A stretch of 30,466 nt of DNA from Candidatus Flexifilum affinis (GCA_016713325.1 JADJPJ010000053.1:1-30466); one strand, 5' to 3'. Counted from the first letter of the stretch, positions 8,900 to 17,542 are shown. The notes: generated by a model not told the origin, from the sequence alone. Numbers and translations are program-made.

Positions 8900-10651
8900 T
8901 TACCGCTTCATGCCGACCACGCGGTACATGACCGTGAAGTCGGGACGGTCCTTCGTCTTGCGCGGCGCCACCGGCTCGCACTCGAAATGGTCCTTGACGC
9001 GCTCGTACGTCTCCGGGCTGAGGATGACATCGCCCTTCTCGGCGTTCTCCTGCAGCAGCTTGGAGAACTCCACCGCGTCGCCGATGGCCGTGAACTCGCG
9101 CCGGTCCGCGCCGCCCACATTGCCCAGCACCGCCGTGCCGGTGTGGATGCCAATGCCGAAGTATAACTGCTCGTCACTGGCCAGCACCTCGTGCAGGGCC
9201 GCCACATCCATCATGCAGGAGAGGGCAGCCCGCACCGCCCGCAGCGCGTGATCGCGCTGGGGGTTGAGCTGCGTATTGAACAGCCCGCTCACCGCATCGC
9301 CGACGTATTTGTCGACCACGCCCTCGAACAGGTTGATCGAGTCGCTGGCCACGCTCAGGTACTGGTTGATGATCTGCATCAGCTTTTCCGGCTCAAGCTG
9401 CTCGCTGAACTCGGTGAAGCCGCGCACGTCGGCGAACAGCACCGTGATCTCGCGGGTCTGCCCGCCCAGGCTGGCCAGATCATCGTTGCGCAGGTTTTCC
9501 ACCACCGCCAGCGGCACGTAGCGCCGCGCCTCGGTGAGCTGCGACTCGCGCTCGCGCTGCTCGGTCAGGTCGTCCAGCACCAGCACGACGCTGCCGCCGC
9601 TGCCGCTCAACGGGCTGATGCTGACATTCCAGATGCGCCGGCCCTGGTCGGGCGTCATGATCTCGAACTCGGCGCGGCTTTCCATCTCGCCATCGCGGAC
9701 GGCCACCAGCGGCTGGTACAGCGGCGTCCGCACATACGGCATGATGCTGAACATCGGCATGCCGATCACCTGGTTGGCGCTCAGCCGGGTGATCGTCTCG
9801 GCGGCGTGGTTGAAGGCGATGATCTCGTCGCGGCCGTTGAGCGTGATCAGCCCGCTGGCCACGGACGAAAAGATGCTGTCCACCAGGTCACGCATCGCCG
9901 TGATCTCGGCCAACTGCGCGCGCACCGCCTCGAACAGCCGGGCGTTCTCGATGGCGACGGCCGCCTGATTGGCGAAGGCCGTCAGCAGATTGAGCTCGCT
10001 GTCCTTGAACACCGCCGTCAGCGCCCGGTTGTCGCAGTACACCACGCCGATCACCTCGCCGCGCACGATCAGCGGCACGGCCAGGATGCTGCGCAGTTGG
10101 TAGCCGACGATGCTCTCCATGCCCTGGTAGCGCGGGTCGGCGCGGGCGTTGTCGGTCAGCACCGGTTGAGCGGTGTCGAACACCTCGTTGATGATCGTGT
10201 TGCTGACGATGAACTCGTCGCGGCTGAGTTGCTCGCGATCGAGCCCGCGCGCCACCCGGAACTCCAGCGCCCCAGTGCCCTTGTTGGTCAGCATGATGTA
10301 GCCGCGCTCCGCGCCGGTGAGCTGCACGACCGTGTCCATGACCTGGTTGAGCACGCTGTTGGTGTCCAGCGTCGAATTGATCAGCGAGGTCGTCTCGGCC
10401 AGCGCGCGCAGCTGGCGCAGCTCGATCTGGCGCGAGATCAGGGTGATGCTCAGCGCGTCCAGCCGGGCGTGCACCTGGCGCAGCCGCTCCAGCGTCCCGG
10501 TAGGCAGGTTCATGGCCCGGCGGCGCAGCTGCACCCGTTCGGCGCGGAAGATCTCTTCCAGCGTGTCGACATCCGACATGATCTGGCGGAGCTGCTCCTG
10601 CGCCGACCCGCCGTTGCTCCGTTTGCTGATGCGCGACGTTTGATCGTTCAT
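8900..10651 (-). CDS. GAF-PAS-class III nucleotide cyclase, metal-site subunit
   Basis: 583 residues: N-terminal coiled coil (~15-85), GAF domain (~88-240, with LTGAERGYIMLTN and NQAAVAIENARLF), PAS domain (~255-365), then a class III adenylate/guanylate cyclase domain (~398-575). Both metal-binding Asp are present: D408 in LFADVRGFT and D452 in KYVGDAV. The adenine-pocket positions K448 and T521 are typical of cAMP formation. The transition-state Asn and Arg of the usual VNxxxR are replaced by E528 and L532 (VEFSKLLQ), so a homodimer should be inactive or poor. The second gene of the operon (4-bp gap) supplies exactly the missing residues. No membrane span; it is probably a cytoplasmic sensor reading a GAF ligand. 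Confidence 0.9.
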   Translation of the reverse strand: MNDQTSRISKRSNGGSAQEQLRQIMSDVDTLEEIFRAERVQLRRRAMNLPTGTLERLRQVHARLDALSITLISRQIELRQLRALAETTSLINSTLDTNSVLNQVMDTVVQLTGAERGYIMLTNKGTGALEFRVARGLDREQLSRDEFIVSNTIINEVFDTAQPVLTDNARADPRYQGMESIVGYQLRSILAVPLIVRGEVIGVVYCDNRALTAVFKDSELNLLTAFANQAAVAIENARLFEAVRAQLAEITAMRDLVDSIFSSVASGLITLNGRDEIIAFNHAAETITRLSANQVIGMPMFSIMPYVRTPLYQPLVAVRDGEMESRAEFEIMTPDQGRRIWNVSISPLSGSGGSVVLVLDDLTEQRERESQLTEARRYVPLAVVENLRNDDLASLGGQTREITVLFADVRGFTEFSEQLEPEKLMQIINQYLSVASDSINLFEGVVDKYVGDAVSGLFNTQLNPQRDHALRAVRAALSCMMDVAALHEVLASDEQLYFGIGIHTGTAVLGNVGGADRREFTAIGDAVEFSKLLQENAEKGDVILSPETYERVKDHFECEPVAPRKTKDRPDFTVMYRVVGMKR

Positions 10652-10655
10652 GAAA

Positions 10656-12401
10656 TCAGCCGCCCTGCCTGAACACTTCGTAGATACGGGTCATCTGCCG
10701 CCGGCCCTTGACCTGGATGGCGTCGTGCTCGTCGAAGCGGACATCCGTCAGATGCTGGCGCGACGCCCGCCGCAGGATGTGGTTGAGGCTGTCCTCGCTC
10801 AGGATGATCTGCCCCGGCTTGGCGTTCTCCTGAAGTCGTTTGGCCAGGTTGACGCAGTCGCCAATGGCGGTGAAGCTGCGCCGGTTGATGCTGCCGACAT
10901 TGCCGAGCGTGGCCACGCCGGTGTGAATGCCGATGCGGTACTGGTGCTGGTTGTGGTTGATACCCAGCCGGTCGTACAGCTCGACATAGGCGTCGCGCAG
11001 ATCGAGCGCCATGTCCACGGCCCGGATGGCGTGGTCCTCTGCCGGGTTGAGCTGGCTGTTGACCAGCACCATCACCTCGTTGCCCATGTACTTGTCGATG
11101 ATCCCCCGCCCGCTGTGGATCACGTGCGTCGTCACGTCGAGGTACTGGTTCAGCACCTCCATCAGCGCCGCCGGATGGGCCGTCTCGCCCAGTTCATACG
11201 GGCAGGCGAAGATGAACATGGTGGTGATCTCGCGCCGTTCCCCGCCCAGGTCGAGCCGGGCGATCTGCTCGATGTTCTCGATCATGCCCGGCGGCAGGTA
11301 GCGGCGCAGCATCTCCAGCGTCTTTTCGCGCTCCCGCTCGGCCGTCAGGTCGTCCATGACCATGGCCACGCCCTGGATCGACTGGCTGACGCTGCGCAGC
11401 GGGCTGATCTTCAGGCTGAGCGTGACGTCGCCGCGCTCCGGGATGCTGCTCTGCGTCTCCAGCTTGAGCGGCTGGCTGCCGGTCAGCACGTTGTGGAACG
11501 GCTGCGACAGGTCGCCGATGTAGGGGTACAACTGCTGCACCGGCTGGCCGATTGCCGACTCTGGCGCGGTGACCAGGATGTGGGCGGCGGCGCGGTTGAA
11601 CGTCGTCACGGTGGCCTCGGCGCTGGTGGTGATCACCCCGCTGATGATCGAGGCGAAGACGTTTTCCAGCAGTTCCTTGGTCGCGGTGATCTCGGCCAGC
11701 GTCCGCTGCACATCGGCGAAGAGGCGAGCGTTTTCCAGGGCCACCGCCGTCTGGTTGGCGAAGGCCTGCATCAGGTTCATCTCTTTTTCGGTGAAGACGC
11801 CTTCTTTGAGGCGGTTGTCGACGTAGATCGCGCCGATCAGAGTCTCTTTGGTGACCAGCGGCACGCAGATGATCGAGCGCAGCGTGAACTTCGCGATCGT
11901 CTCGCTGCCCATCATGCGCGGGTCGCTGGAGGCGTTGTCGGTGACCATCGGCTTGCCCGTCGAGAGGACGTGCTCGATCACCGTGGTGCTGATGTCGTCG
12001 GTCGCGCTGCGGGTGGATTCTCGGGCGATACGGACCTCGACCTTGCCGGTGTTGGGGTCGCGCAGCAGGATGTAACCGCGCTCGGCGCCGGTGAGCTGGA
12101 CGATGACTTCCATGGATTGCGAGAGGATGTCGTCGATCTCGAACGAGGTGTTGATCAGCGCCGAGGTCTCGATCAGCACGCGGAGTTGGGCCAGCTCGCT
12201 GTAGTCGCTCTGCAAGAGCCGCTCCAGCGTGCCCATCTCCTCTTCCACCTGGTCGAGCAGGCCCATGCCCTCCGTTGGGAGCGACAGGTCGCGCATGTGC
12301 AGCAGGACATCCTGCCCGCGCAGGCCGGCGATCGTCTGCTGATGCAGGGCGCGTAACTGGCGCAGTTCTCCGACGATGTCGGTGTCGACGGTCGCATGCA
12401 T
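10656..12401 (-). CDS. GAF-PAS-class III nucleotide cyclase, partner subunit
   Basis: 581 residues with the same order of domains as the downstream gene: coiled coil (~10-75), GAF (~78-230, LTGAERGYILLRD), PAS (~245-355) and cyclase homology domain (~388-575). Here the metal site is lost: the first Asp aligns to F398 (TTMFIFACPYE) and the second is N441 (KYMGNEV). The adenine-pocket K437 and T511 and the transition-state N518 and R522 (CVNLAKRLQ) are all intact. Alone it should not catalyse; paired with the downstream protein it would complete one active site. Start ATG 12401 is preceded by TAGGAAA; an out-of-frame ATG lies 4 bp inside. It is the first gene of the operon. Confidence 0.9.
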   Translation of the reverse strand: MHATVDTDIVGELRQLRALHQQTIAGLRGQDVLLHMRDLSLPTEGMGLLDQVEEEMGTLERLLQSDYSELAQLRVLIETSALINTSFEIDDILSQSMEVIVQLTGAERGYILLRDPNTGKVEVRIARESTRSATDDISTTVIEHVLSTGKPMVTDNASSDPRMMGSETIAKFTLRSIICVPLVTKETLIGAIYVDNRLKEGVFTEKEMNLMQAFANQTAVALENARLFADVQRTLAEITATKELLENVFASIISGVITTSAEATVTTFNRAAAHILVTAPESAIGQPVQQLYPYIGDLSQPFHNVLTGSQPLKLETQSSIPERGDVTLSLKISPLRSVSQSIQGVAMVMDDLTAEREREKTLEMLRRYLPPGMIENIEQIARLDLGGERREITTMFIFACPYELGETAHPAALMEVLNQYLDVTTHVIHSGRGIIDKYMGNEVMVLVNSQLNPAEDHAIRAVDMALDLRDAYVELYDRLGINHNQHQYRIGIHTGVATLGNVGSINRRSFTAIGDCVNLAKRLQENAKPGQIILSEDSLNHILRRASRQHLTDVRFDEHDAIQVKGRRQMTRIYEVFRQGG

Positions 12402-12460
12402 GGCCTGTTTCCTACAGTTGGCTAAACGGACGAAAACACTGCCTTTCCAGATGTCCCCCC

Positions 12461-12466
12461 ATTATA
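12461..12466 (-). promoter_or_regulatory. Probable -10 box of cyclase operon
   Basis: Reads TATAAT on the minus strand, 59 bp upstream of ATG 12401. The expected -35 position is very GC-rich and does not resemble TTGACA. Confidence 0.4.
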
Positions 12467-12495
12467 GCGCGCCCCGCCCCTCCGCGCGCGGGCAG

Positions 12496-13110
12496 CCAAC
12501 GCATTGGAGCACAGGCTAGACTACGTCTCGATCCGATAGGCGGACCCCGCGAAAGGCGGAGCGGTATGCAAACTCGACGGACAGACCTCCTCATCAGTCT
12601 GGCGCGTGCTGCGTCATCCCCTTCGCAGGTGCTGGCCTTCCTCTCTTCTTCTGGGCGCTGCGCAGCGCCTCGCGCATCCTCCCAGCCGGATGTCGGCGAC
12701 ATGCGCAGGGGACAGGGAAAGTTCCGCGCCAAATACCCAACGACACGCCGGATCAACTGGTCGACGGATCATCCGGCGGCAGGCCCTGCGCTCCGGCGTC
12801 TCGGCGCGCTCACCAGCGTCGGCGGCCTGCCGGTGCCGCCCTCGGCCTGACCATCGATCTGGTCACCTCGGCCCGGCTCCAGGCAAGACGGTCTACTTCA
12901 TCGGCGAAGGCCTACCAGGGCGATCAACCCGGCGAGCCGGCCGATCTGCTTAACCTGAACGAGGTGCTGACGCTCGGCGGTGCTGAAGGTGAGCGGGCCC
13001 GGGCTCCTCCTTGAGACCTGGGTGGAGGTCCCGGATTTCTTAGAACCAAGAGTTATGGCGGACCATGACCAAAAGGGTCGTGCGGCGAAAGTGATTCGCT
13101 CTATCGCCCA
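12496..13110 (+). pseudogene. Broken copy of the EcsC-like gene at 16629
   Basis: From about 12496 the sequence follows the 16554-17130 region closely, including the upstream stretch (aggcggaccccgcgaaagg and ggagcggtatgcaa; the start codon is at 12567). The reading frame is broken many times by single-base insertions and deletions, for example gcaaactc for gcaactc, gacctcc for gaccctcc, cgcaggtg for cgcagtg, cctctcttc for cctcttc. Similarity fades after about 13010, with a last trace (ggcggaccatgacca) near 13056, so the 3' part is missing. No functional product is expected. Indels outnumber substitutions, which is unusual for ordinary pseudogene decay. Confidence 0.85.
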
Positions 13111-13745
13111 ATTGCGGCGCAATCATGACATATCTGAGTCCTGACCTACACGCAAGTAATTCTTTTCCGGTGGGTCAGTGTAAACTAGCGAATATTTCAT
13201 CCCCTTACCCCGGCGCGGGTGTCGCCGTCAGAGGCGGCAGGAAGAACTCGGCGCGCTCCTCAGCGGTCAGCGGATAGACCGGCAGCGAATCGGCCCACGC
13301 ACGCAGCACCGCCAGATCGACGGTCCACAGGCGAACGGTACCGTCATCCGACCAGGTCATGATGCGTCCGTCCGGAAGCATTTCCGCGCTGTTCACCGGT
13401 CCCTTGTGACGCAATGCCAACAACTCCTCCCCTGTTTCATCCCACACCCGCGCTGTCCATCATCAGACCAAGTTAGCACCCGTCCGCTAGTCAGCATGGT
13501 TGCACCGCTCATTGACATTCCATTCGTTGAGGTCTCATGGCGCAGCACCAACAGTTCCTCCCCTGTGTCCCGTCCCACACCCGCGCTGCAGAATATGACC
13601 AAGTCAGGACACGCCCATCACTCAGCATTTTTGCTCTGTTAATAGATCCATCGCCCTTTTGGCTCAGCACCACCAATTCTTCCCCTGTATCCCCGTCCCA
13701 CACCCGCGCCGTATCACCTGACCAGGTCACGACGCGCCCGTCACT

Positions 13746-13985
13746 CATCTCCGCGCCCTCAACCGTTCCTTCATGGCGCAGCACCAGCAACTCCTCCCCC
13801 GTCTCCCCGTCCCACATCCGCGCTGTCCCATCCGATGACCATGTCAGTAGCCGCCCGTTGCCCAGCATCTCCGCGCCCTCAACCGTTCCTTCATGGCGCA
13901 GCACCAGCAACTCCTCCCCCGTCTCCCCGTCCCACATCCGCGCTGTCCCATCCGATGACCATGTCAGTAGCCGCCCGTTGCCCAG
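13746..13985 (-). repeat. Two identical 120-bp tandem units (third copy at 14213-14332)
   Basis: 13746-13865 and 13866-13985 are identical over 120 bp, and an identical copy lies at 14213-14332. Each unit encodes one 40-residue WD-like repeat. The neighbouring units diverge to about 75-90% identity by eye, so these three were copied recently or homogenised by gene conversion. Confidence 0.9.
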
Positions 13986-14212
13986 CATCTCCGCGCCCCT
14001 AACCGTTCCTTCATGGCCCAGCACCAGCAACTCCCCCGTATCCCCGACCCGCACCCGCTGTCCCATCTTCCGACCAGGTCAGCAACCGCCCGTCGTTCAG
14101 AGTTCAGCACCCACCATCTCTTCATGGCGCCGAGCCCACAGCCCTGCCCTGTCTCTCCATCCCACACCCGAGCCATCCCATCTTCCGACCAGGTCACCAG
14201 TTGCCCATCACC

Positions 14213-14332
14213 CATCTCCGCGCCCTCAACCGTTCCTTCATGGCGCAGCACCAGCAACTCCTCCCCCGTCTCCCCGTCCCACATCCGCGCTGTCCCATCC
14301 GATGACCATGTCAGTAGCCGCCCGTTGCCCAG
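14213..14332 (-). repeat. Dispersed identical copy of the 120-bp WD-repeat unit
   Basis: Identical to the two tandem units at 13746-13985 and separated from them by 227 bp of more divergent, frameshifted repeat sequence. Confidence 0.9.
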
Positions 14333-14354
14333 CATCTCCGCGCCCCACACCCAT

Positions 14355-16541
14355 TCATGGAGCAGGACCAGCGATTGCTCCCCCGGACACGACCATCCGA
14401 CAATCCTCGGCGTCGTACACCCCGCCCTCATGGTGCAACACCAGTAGTTCTTCCCCTGTCTCCCCATCCCACACTCGCGCCGCCCCATCCTCCGACCAGG
14501 TCAGGATACGACCATCACTGAGTGTTTCCGCGCCCCATACAACACCCTGATGGCGCAGTACAAGTAGCTCCTCCCCTGTCTCCCCGTCCCACACCCGCCC
14601 CATACCATCGCCCGACCAGGTTAGGATACGACCATCACTTAGCATCTCCGCGCCATTTACCCAACTGCCAAGGCGCAGCACCATCAATTCCTCCCCCGTC
14701 TCCTCGTTCCACGCCCGCACCGTCCCATCATCCGACCAGGTTAGGATACGACCGTCGCTGAGCATCTTCGCGCCCCACACAACGTCCTGATGGCCCAGAC
14801 TTAGAAGTTCGTCCCCCGTTTCCCCGTTCCACACCCGTGCCACTCCGTCCCATGACCAGGTTAAAATACGTCCATCCGACAATACCTCAGCACCTTTCAC
14901 AGCGCCGTCATGGTGCAGCAGTAGCAATTCCTCCCCCGTCTCCCCATCCCAGGCACGCGCCGTCCCATCTTGGGACCAAGTCAGCACTCGTCCATCCCTC
15001 AGCATCTCTGCGCCCCGTACTTCTCCTTCATGGCGCAGTACTAGCAGTCCCTCTCCCGTCTCTCCGTTCCACAAACGTGCCGTCCCATCCCAGGACCAAG
15101 TCAGCACCCGTCCATCCCTCAGCATCTCCGCGCCCCGCACCTCTCCCTCATGGCGCAGCGCCAGCAGCTCTTTGCCTGTCTCCCCGTCCCACACTCGCGC
15201 CCCCCCATCATCTGACCAGGTCAGGACACGAGCGTTCGATAGCAACCTCGCGCCATTGACGGCACCGTTATGAACAAGCCGGAGTCGTTCAAGGCCCGGT
15301 GCATAGGCTGCATCGGCAAGTGCCTGGTGGCCAACCACAAATTCTCGTTGCGGATAGGTATCAAGAGCCTCTTCGGCCAATAGGAGGGCAACGCGCACAT
15401 CCCCGTCTGCCGTCAACTCGCGCCGGGACAAATCGGCCAGGAACGTGGCGCGGCTGACCGCGGCGTCCAATGCCACCTGCGTGCCTTCGGCCTGTGCAGC
15501 GGCCAGGCTCTCAGCTGCGGCGGCGACCTGAGCGTTAACCGCCGTCAAGGTTGGCAGAATGGGTGTCAAAGTGGCATTTATTGCGACTAGAGTCGATCCA
15601 GCGTTGCCCACGTCGTTCAGTGCGTTTCTTGAAATGCCGTACACAACCAGAGTAAATATGGCAGACAAGATGAGGAGACCAACGAGGATATTGGCTCCAG
15701 TCTGTTGTCTTCTTACAAGCGTTTCTCTTCGCTGTGATTCCGCAGACTGCCGATCCTCTTCAGCGCGGCTGGCGTCGATGTATTCGACATGCTGCGATGT
15801 CGGTACAGGTTTCTTTCCAGCCGCAAGCCACACTTCCGCGGACGTCAAGGCTTCGCCGCGCAGCAGAAACCCGACGTTGCGACCGCTGCTCAGCCATTCG
15901 TGGGCGCGCCCGAGCAGTAGATTGTGCTGGCGGACATAGTGGAGATCCTTGTCGAAGGCTTCGACCAAGCGCGGCACCTGATCGAGAAGCTCGTCGCTGC
16001 TCCGGATGGCGATGTTCTGCTCGGCGTCGAAGGCCGCCCAGGTAGCATTGGCCACGCCGAACATGTCGCGCCCTTGAGTTAGTAACTGTAGGTAGTCCTG
16101 CGTCAGAATGCGATCGACCATCGCGCGTGTGCTGGTCTGCTTCTCGGCATCTTCATAGCGTATAAAGATCACCCGCTTGTGCAGTGCACGGGCATATTCC
16201 AGTTCCAGATGACAGATCGGAGATGCCATCGACCGGGGACTGACCACCATTAGAAAGTTGTCGGCAGAGAAGATCCCCGCTTTTATCTGCGCCCACCATT
16301 CGGCCGTGAGCTCCAGTTCCTTGATATCCTGCCAGACTGTACGGCCGGTCAGTTCGATGGATTGGCGAAGCTTGGCGACAAAAGCTGTATCCTGGCTGGA
16401 GTAGGAGATAAAAACATCTCGGCCGGAAGTAAAAAACGATGTACTCAATGATGGGCTTGAGGGCGCAGTGCTCAACAGATAGTCTCCCGGTTGACGAGAA
16501 CAACTGCTAATAGAATAGCCGATCGCATTTTCTAGAGCCAC
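14355..16541 (-). CDS. TIR-TM-WD-repeat receptor (open part; 3' end frameshifted)
   Basis: 728 residues in frame. The TIR domain spans ~42-135 (RDVFISYSSQD; putative catalytic Glu 113 in SPICHLELEYA, the position needed for NAD cleavage in active TIRs). A middle helical region (~185-275) carries RGEALTSAEVWLA, KPVPTSQHVEYIDASRAEE and similar motifs typical of TIR/WD-repeat proteins. One membrane span lies at ~285-303, followed by an Ala-rich helix and a stretch LLLAEEAL. From ~415 there are WD-like repeats of 40 residues (seven intact here). The TIR would face the cytoplasm; which side the WD repeats face needs topology data. TIR proteins of this kind act in NAD-depleting immunity. The start is uncertain: GTG 16541 has no clear ribosome site. 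The frame ends prematurely at a damaged repeat. Confidence 0.82.
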   Translation of the reverse strand: MALENAIGYSISSCSRQPGDYLLSTAPSSPSLSTSFFTSGRDVFISYSSQDTAFVAKLRQSIELTGRTVWQDIKELELTAEWWAQIKAGIFSADNFLMVVSPRSMASPICHLELEYARALHKRVIFIRYEDAEKQTSTRAMVDRILTQDYLQLLTQGRDMFGVANATWAAFDAEQNIAIRSSDELLDQVPRLVEAFDKDLHYVRQHNLLLGRAHEWLSSGRNVGFLLRGEALTSAEVWLAAGKKPVPTSQHVEYIDASRAEEDRQSAESQRRETLVRRQQTGANILVGLLILSAIFTLVVYGISRNALNDVGNAGSTLVAINATLTPILPTLTAVNAQVAAAAESLAAAQAEGTQVALDAAVSRATFLADLSRRELTADGDVRVALLLAEEALDTYPQREFVVGHQALADAAYAPGLERLRLVHNGAVNGARLLSNARVLTWSDDGGARVWDGETGKELLALRHEGEVRGAEMLRDGRVLTWSWDGTARLWNGETGEGLLVLRHEGEVRGAEMLRDGRVLTWSQDGTARAWDGETGEELLLLHHDGAVKGAEVLSDGRILTWSWDGVARVWNGETGDELLSLGHQDVVWGAKMLSDGRILTWSDDGTVRAWNEETGEELMVLRLGSWVNGAEMLSDGRILTWSGDGMGRVWDGETGEELLVLRHQGVVWGAETLSDGRILTWSEDGAARVWDGETGEELLVLHHEGGVYDAEDCRMVVSGGAIAGPAP

Positions 16542-16628
16542 TCGTTACGTAGGGCAGCACAACGCAGAACATGGCACAATAGACTCCGTCTCGATCGCAT
16601 AGGCGGACCCCGCGAAAGGCGGAGCGGT

Positions 16629-17312
16629 ATGCAACTCGACGGACAGACCCTCCTCATCAGTCTGGCGCTGTGCTGCGTCATCCCCTTCGCAGTGCTGGCC
16701 TTCCTCTTCTTCTGGGCGCTGCGCAGCGCCTCGCGCATCCTCCAGCCGGATGTCGGCGACATGCGCGAGGACTGGCAGAAGTTCCGCGCCAAATACCCGA
16801 CCGACACCCCCGATCAACTGGTGGACCGGATCATCCGGCGGCAGGCCCTGCGCTCCGGCGTCATCGGCGCGCTCACCAGCGTCGGCGGCCTGCCGGTGCT
16901 GCCCCTCGGCCTGACTATCGATCTGGTCACCTCGGCCCGGCTCCAGGCAGAGACGGTCTACTTCATCGGCAAGGCCTACCAGGGCGATCAACCCGGCGAG
17001 CCGGCCGATCTGCTCAACCTGAACGAGGTGCTGACGCTCGGATCAGTGCTGAAGGTGAGCGGGCGGGATCTGCTGGTGATGGGCGGGCAGCGCCTGTCGC
17101 GCACGCTGCTGCGGCGGACCATGACCATCGTCGCGGAGAAAGCCGCCGCCAAGCTGGTGCCGTTCATTGGGCTGGCCATCGGCTTCGCGGTCAACTACCT
17201 GACCACCCAGGGCGTCGCCCAGGTGGCGCGGGGTTGGTACACCGGCAAGATCGTCGAACCGGCGCTGATGCGTCAGGTGCGGGGAACGCTGAAGAAGAGC
17301 AGTACTGAGTGA
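16629..17312 (+). CDS. EcsC-like small membrane-associated protein
   Basis: 227 residues. One membrane span at ~8-31 (LLISLALCCVIPFAVLAFLF) is followed by a soluble region with GALTSVGGLPVLPLGLTID and a Gly/Ala-rich hydrophobic end (KLVPFIGLAIGFAVNYLTTQ). This layout resembles EcsC-family proteins, whose biochemical role is unclear; I would not go further. Start ATG 16629 with a GGCGGAG site. It is divergent from the TIR gene (87-bp gap) and convergent with the HerA-like ATPase. A broken copy lies on the other side of the TIR gene at 12496-13110. Confidence 0.7.
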   Translation: MQLDGQTLLISLALCCVIPFAVLAFLFFWALRSASRILQPDVGDMREDWQKFRAKYPTDTPDQLVDRIIRRQALRSGVIGALTSVGGLPVLPLGLTIDLVTSARLQAETVYFIGKAYQGDQPGEPADLLNLNEVLTLGSVLKVSGRDLLVMGGQRLSRTLLRRTMTIVAEKAAAKLVPFIGLAIGFAVNYLTTQGVAQVARGWYTGKIVEPALMRQVRGTLKKSSTE

Positions 17313-17347
17313 AGAGTAATGAGAGATGAGAAACGAGAAATGAGAAG
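17303..17347. repeat. Left arm of ~45-bp inverted repeat
   Basis: Purine-rich arm starting actgagtgaagag and containing gagatgagaaacgagaaa. It overlaps the stop codon of the EcsC-like gene. Its imperfect reverse complement is at 17869-17913. Confidence 0.65.
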
Positions 17348-17399
17348 GGCGTAGGGGAAGCCCACCTGAGGAGATCAGGTGTGATCCGACTCGCCGCCA

Positions 17400-17466
17400 C
17401 CGGTTCCCCCTCTATGGCGAGCTTGCTCGCACGCTTGCGTGGGAGAGGGGGTCAGGGGGTGAGGGG
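17400..17466. repeat. GC-rich interspersed element, copy A
   Basis: Contains cctctatggcgagcttgctc then gcacgcttgcgtgggagag and ends gtcagggggtgagggg. Almost identical to 17543-17610. Confidence 0.8.
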
Positions 17467-17500
17467 TAAGGGGTCATCATTCCGCCAGCAAGCACCTTGG

Positions 17501-17525
17501 CGGACGAGGCAAGCCTCGTCCCTAC
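17501..17525. repeat. Short palindromic repeat
   Basis: 25 bp: cggacgaggc / aagcctcgtc / cctac. The palindromic stem sequence differs from other members while the cggac start and gtccctac end are kept. Confidence 0.75.
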
Positions 17526-17542
17526 AACCCGGAATGCTCGCT

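Larger units (their letters stand above)
13205..14354 (-). pseudogene. Frameshifted 3' WD-repeat part of the TIR receptor gene
   Basis: This is the continuation of the gene at 14355-16541. WD-like repeats (pattern HEGxVxGAEMLxxGRxLTWSxDGTARxWDGETGEELL split across frames) go on for about nine more units, but the frame changes near 14390, 14060-14150 and 13440-13510. The last frame ends with a conserved-looking tail (VLRAWADSLPVYPLTAEERA) that is common at the end of such WD-repeat proteins, so the original C-terminus is probably at 13205. Some units are missing or have extra bases. It could be real decay, programmed variation or consensus error in a repetitive stretch. Confidence 0.75.

Noticed and set aside
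9191..12356. Two long plus-strand frames (493 and 568 residues)
   Set aside because: They run opposite the two cyclase genes and are rich in His, Gln, Val and Asp as expected for reverse-complement frames of these genes.
12606..12953. Short plus-strand frame of 115 residues
   Set aside because: It is only a shifted fragment of the broken EcsC-like copy.
13746..14332. CRISPR-like array
   Set aside because: Repeat units are 120 bp with no unique spacers, are in frame, and code for WD-like repeats.
13537..14550. 337-residue Pro/Ser-rich plus-strand frame with repeats
   Set aside because: The repeats are the reverse complement of the WD-repeat units; the minus strand makes sense and this one does not.
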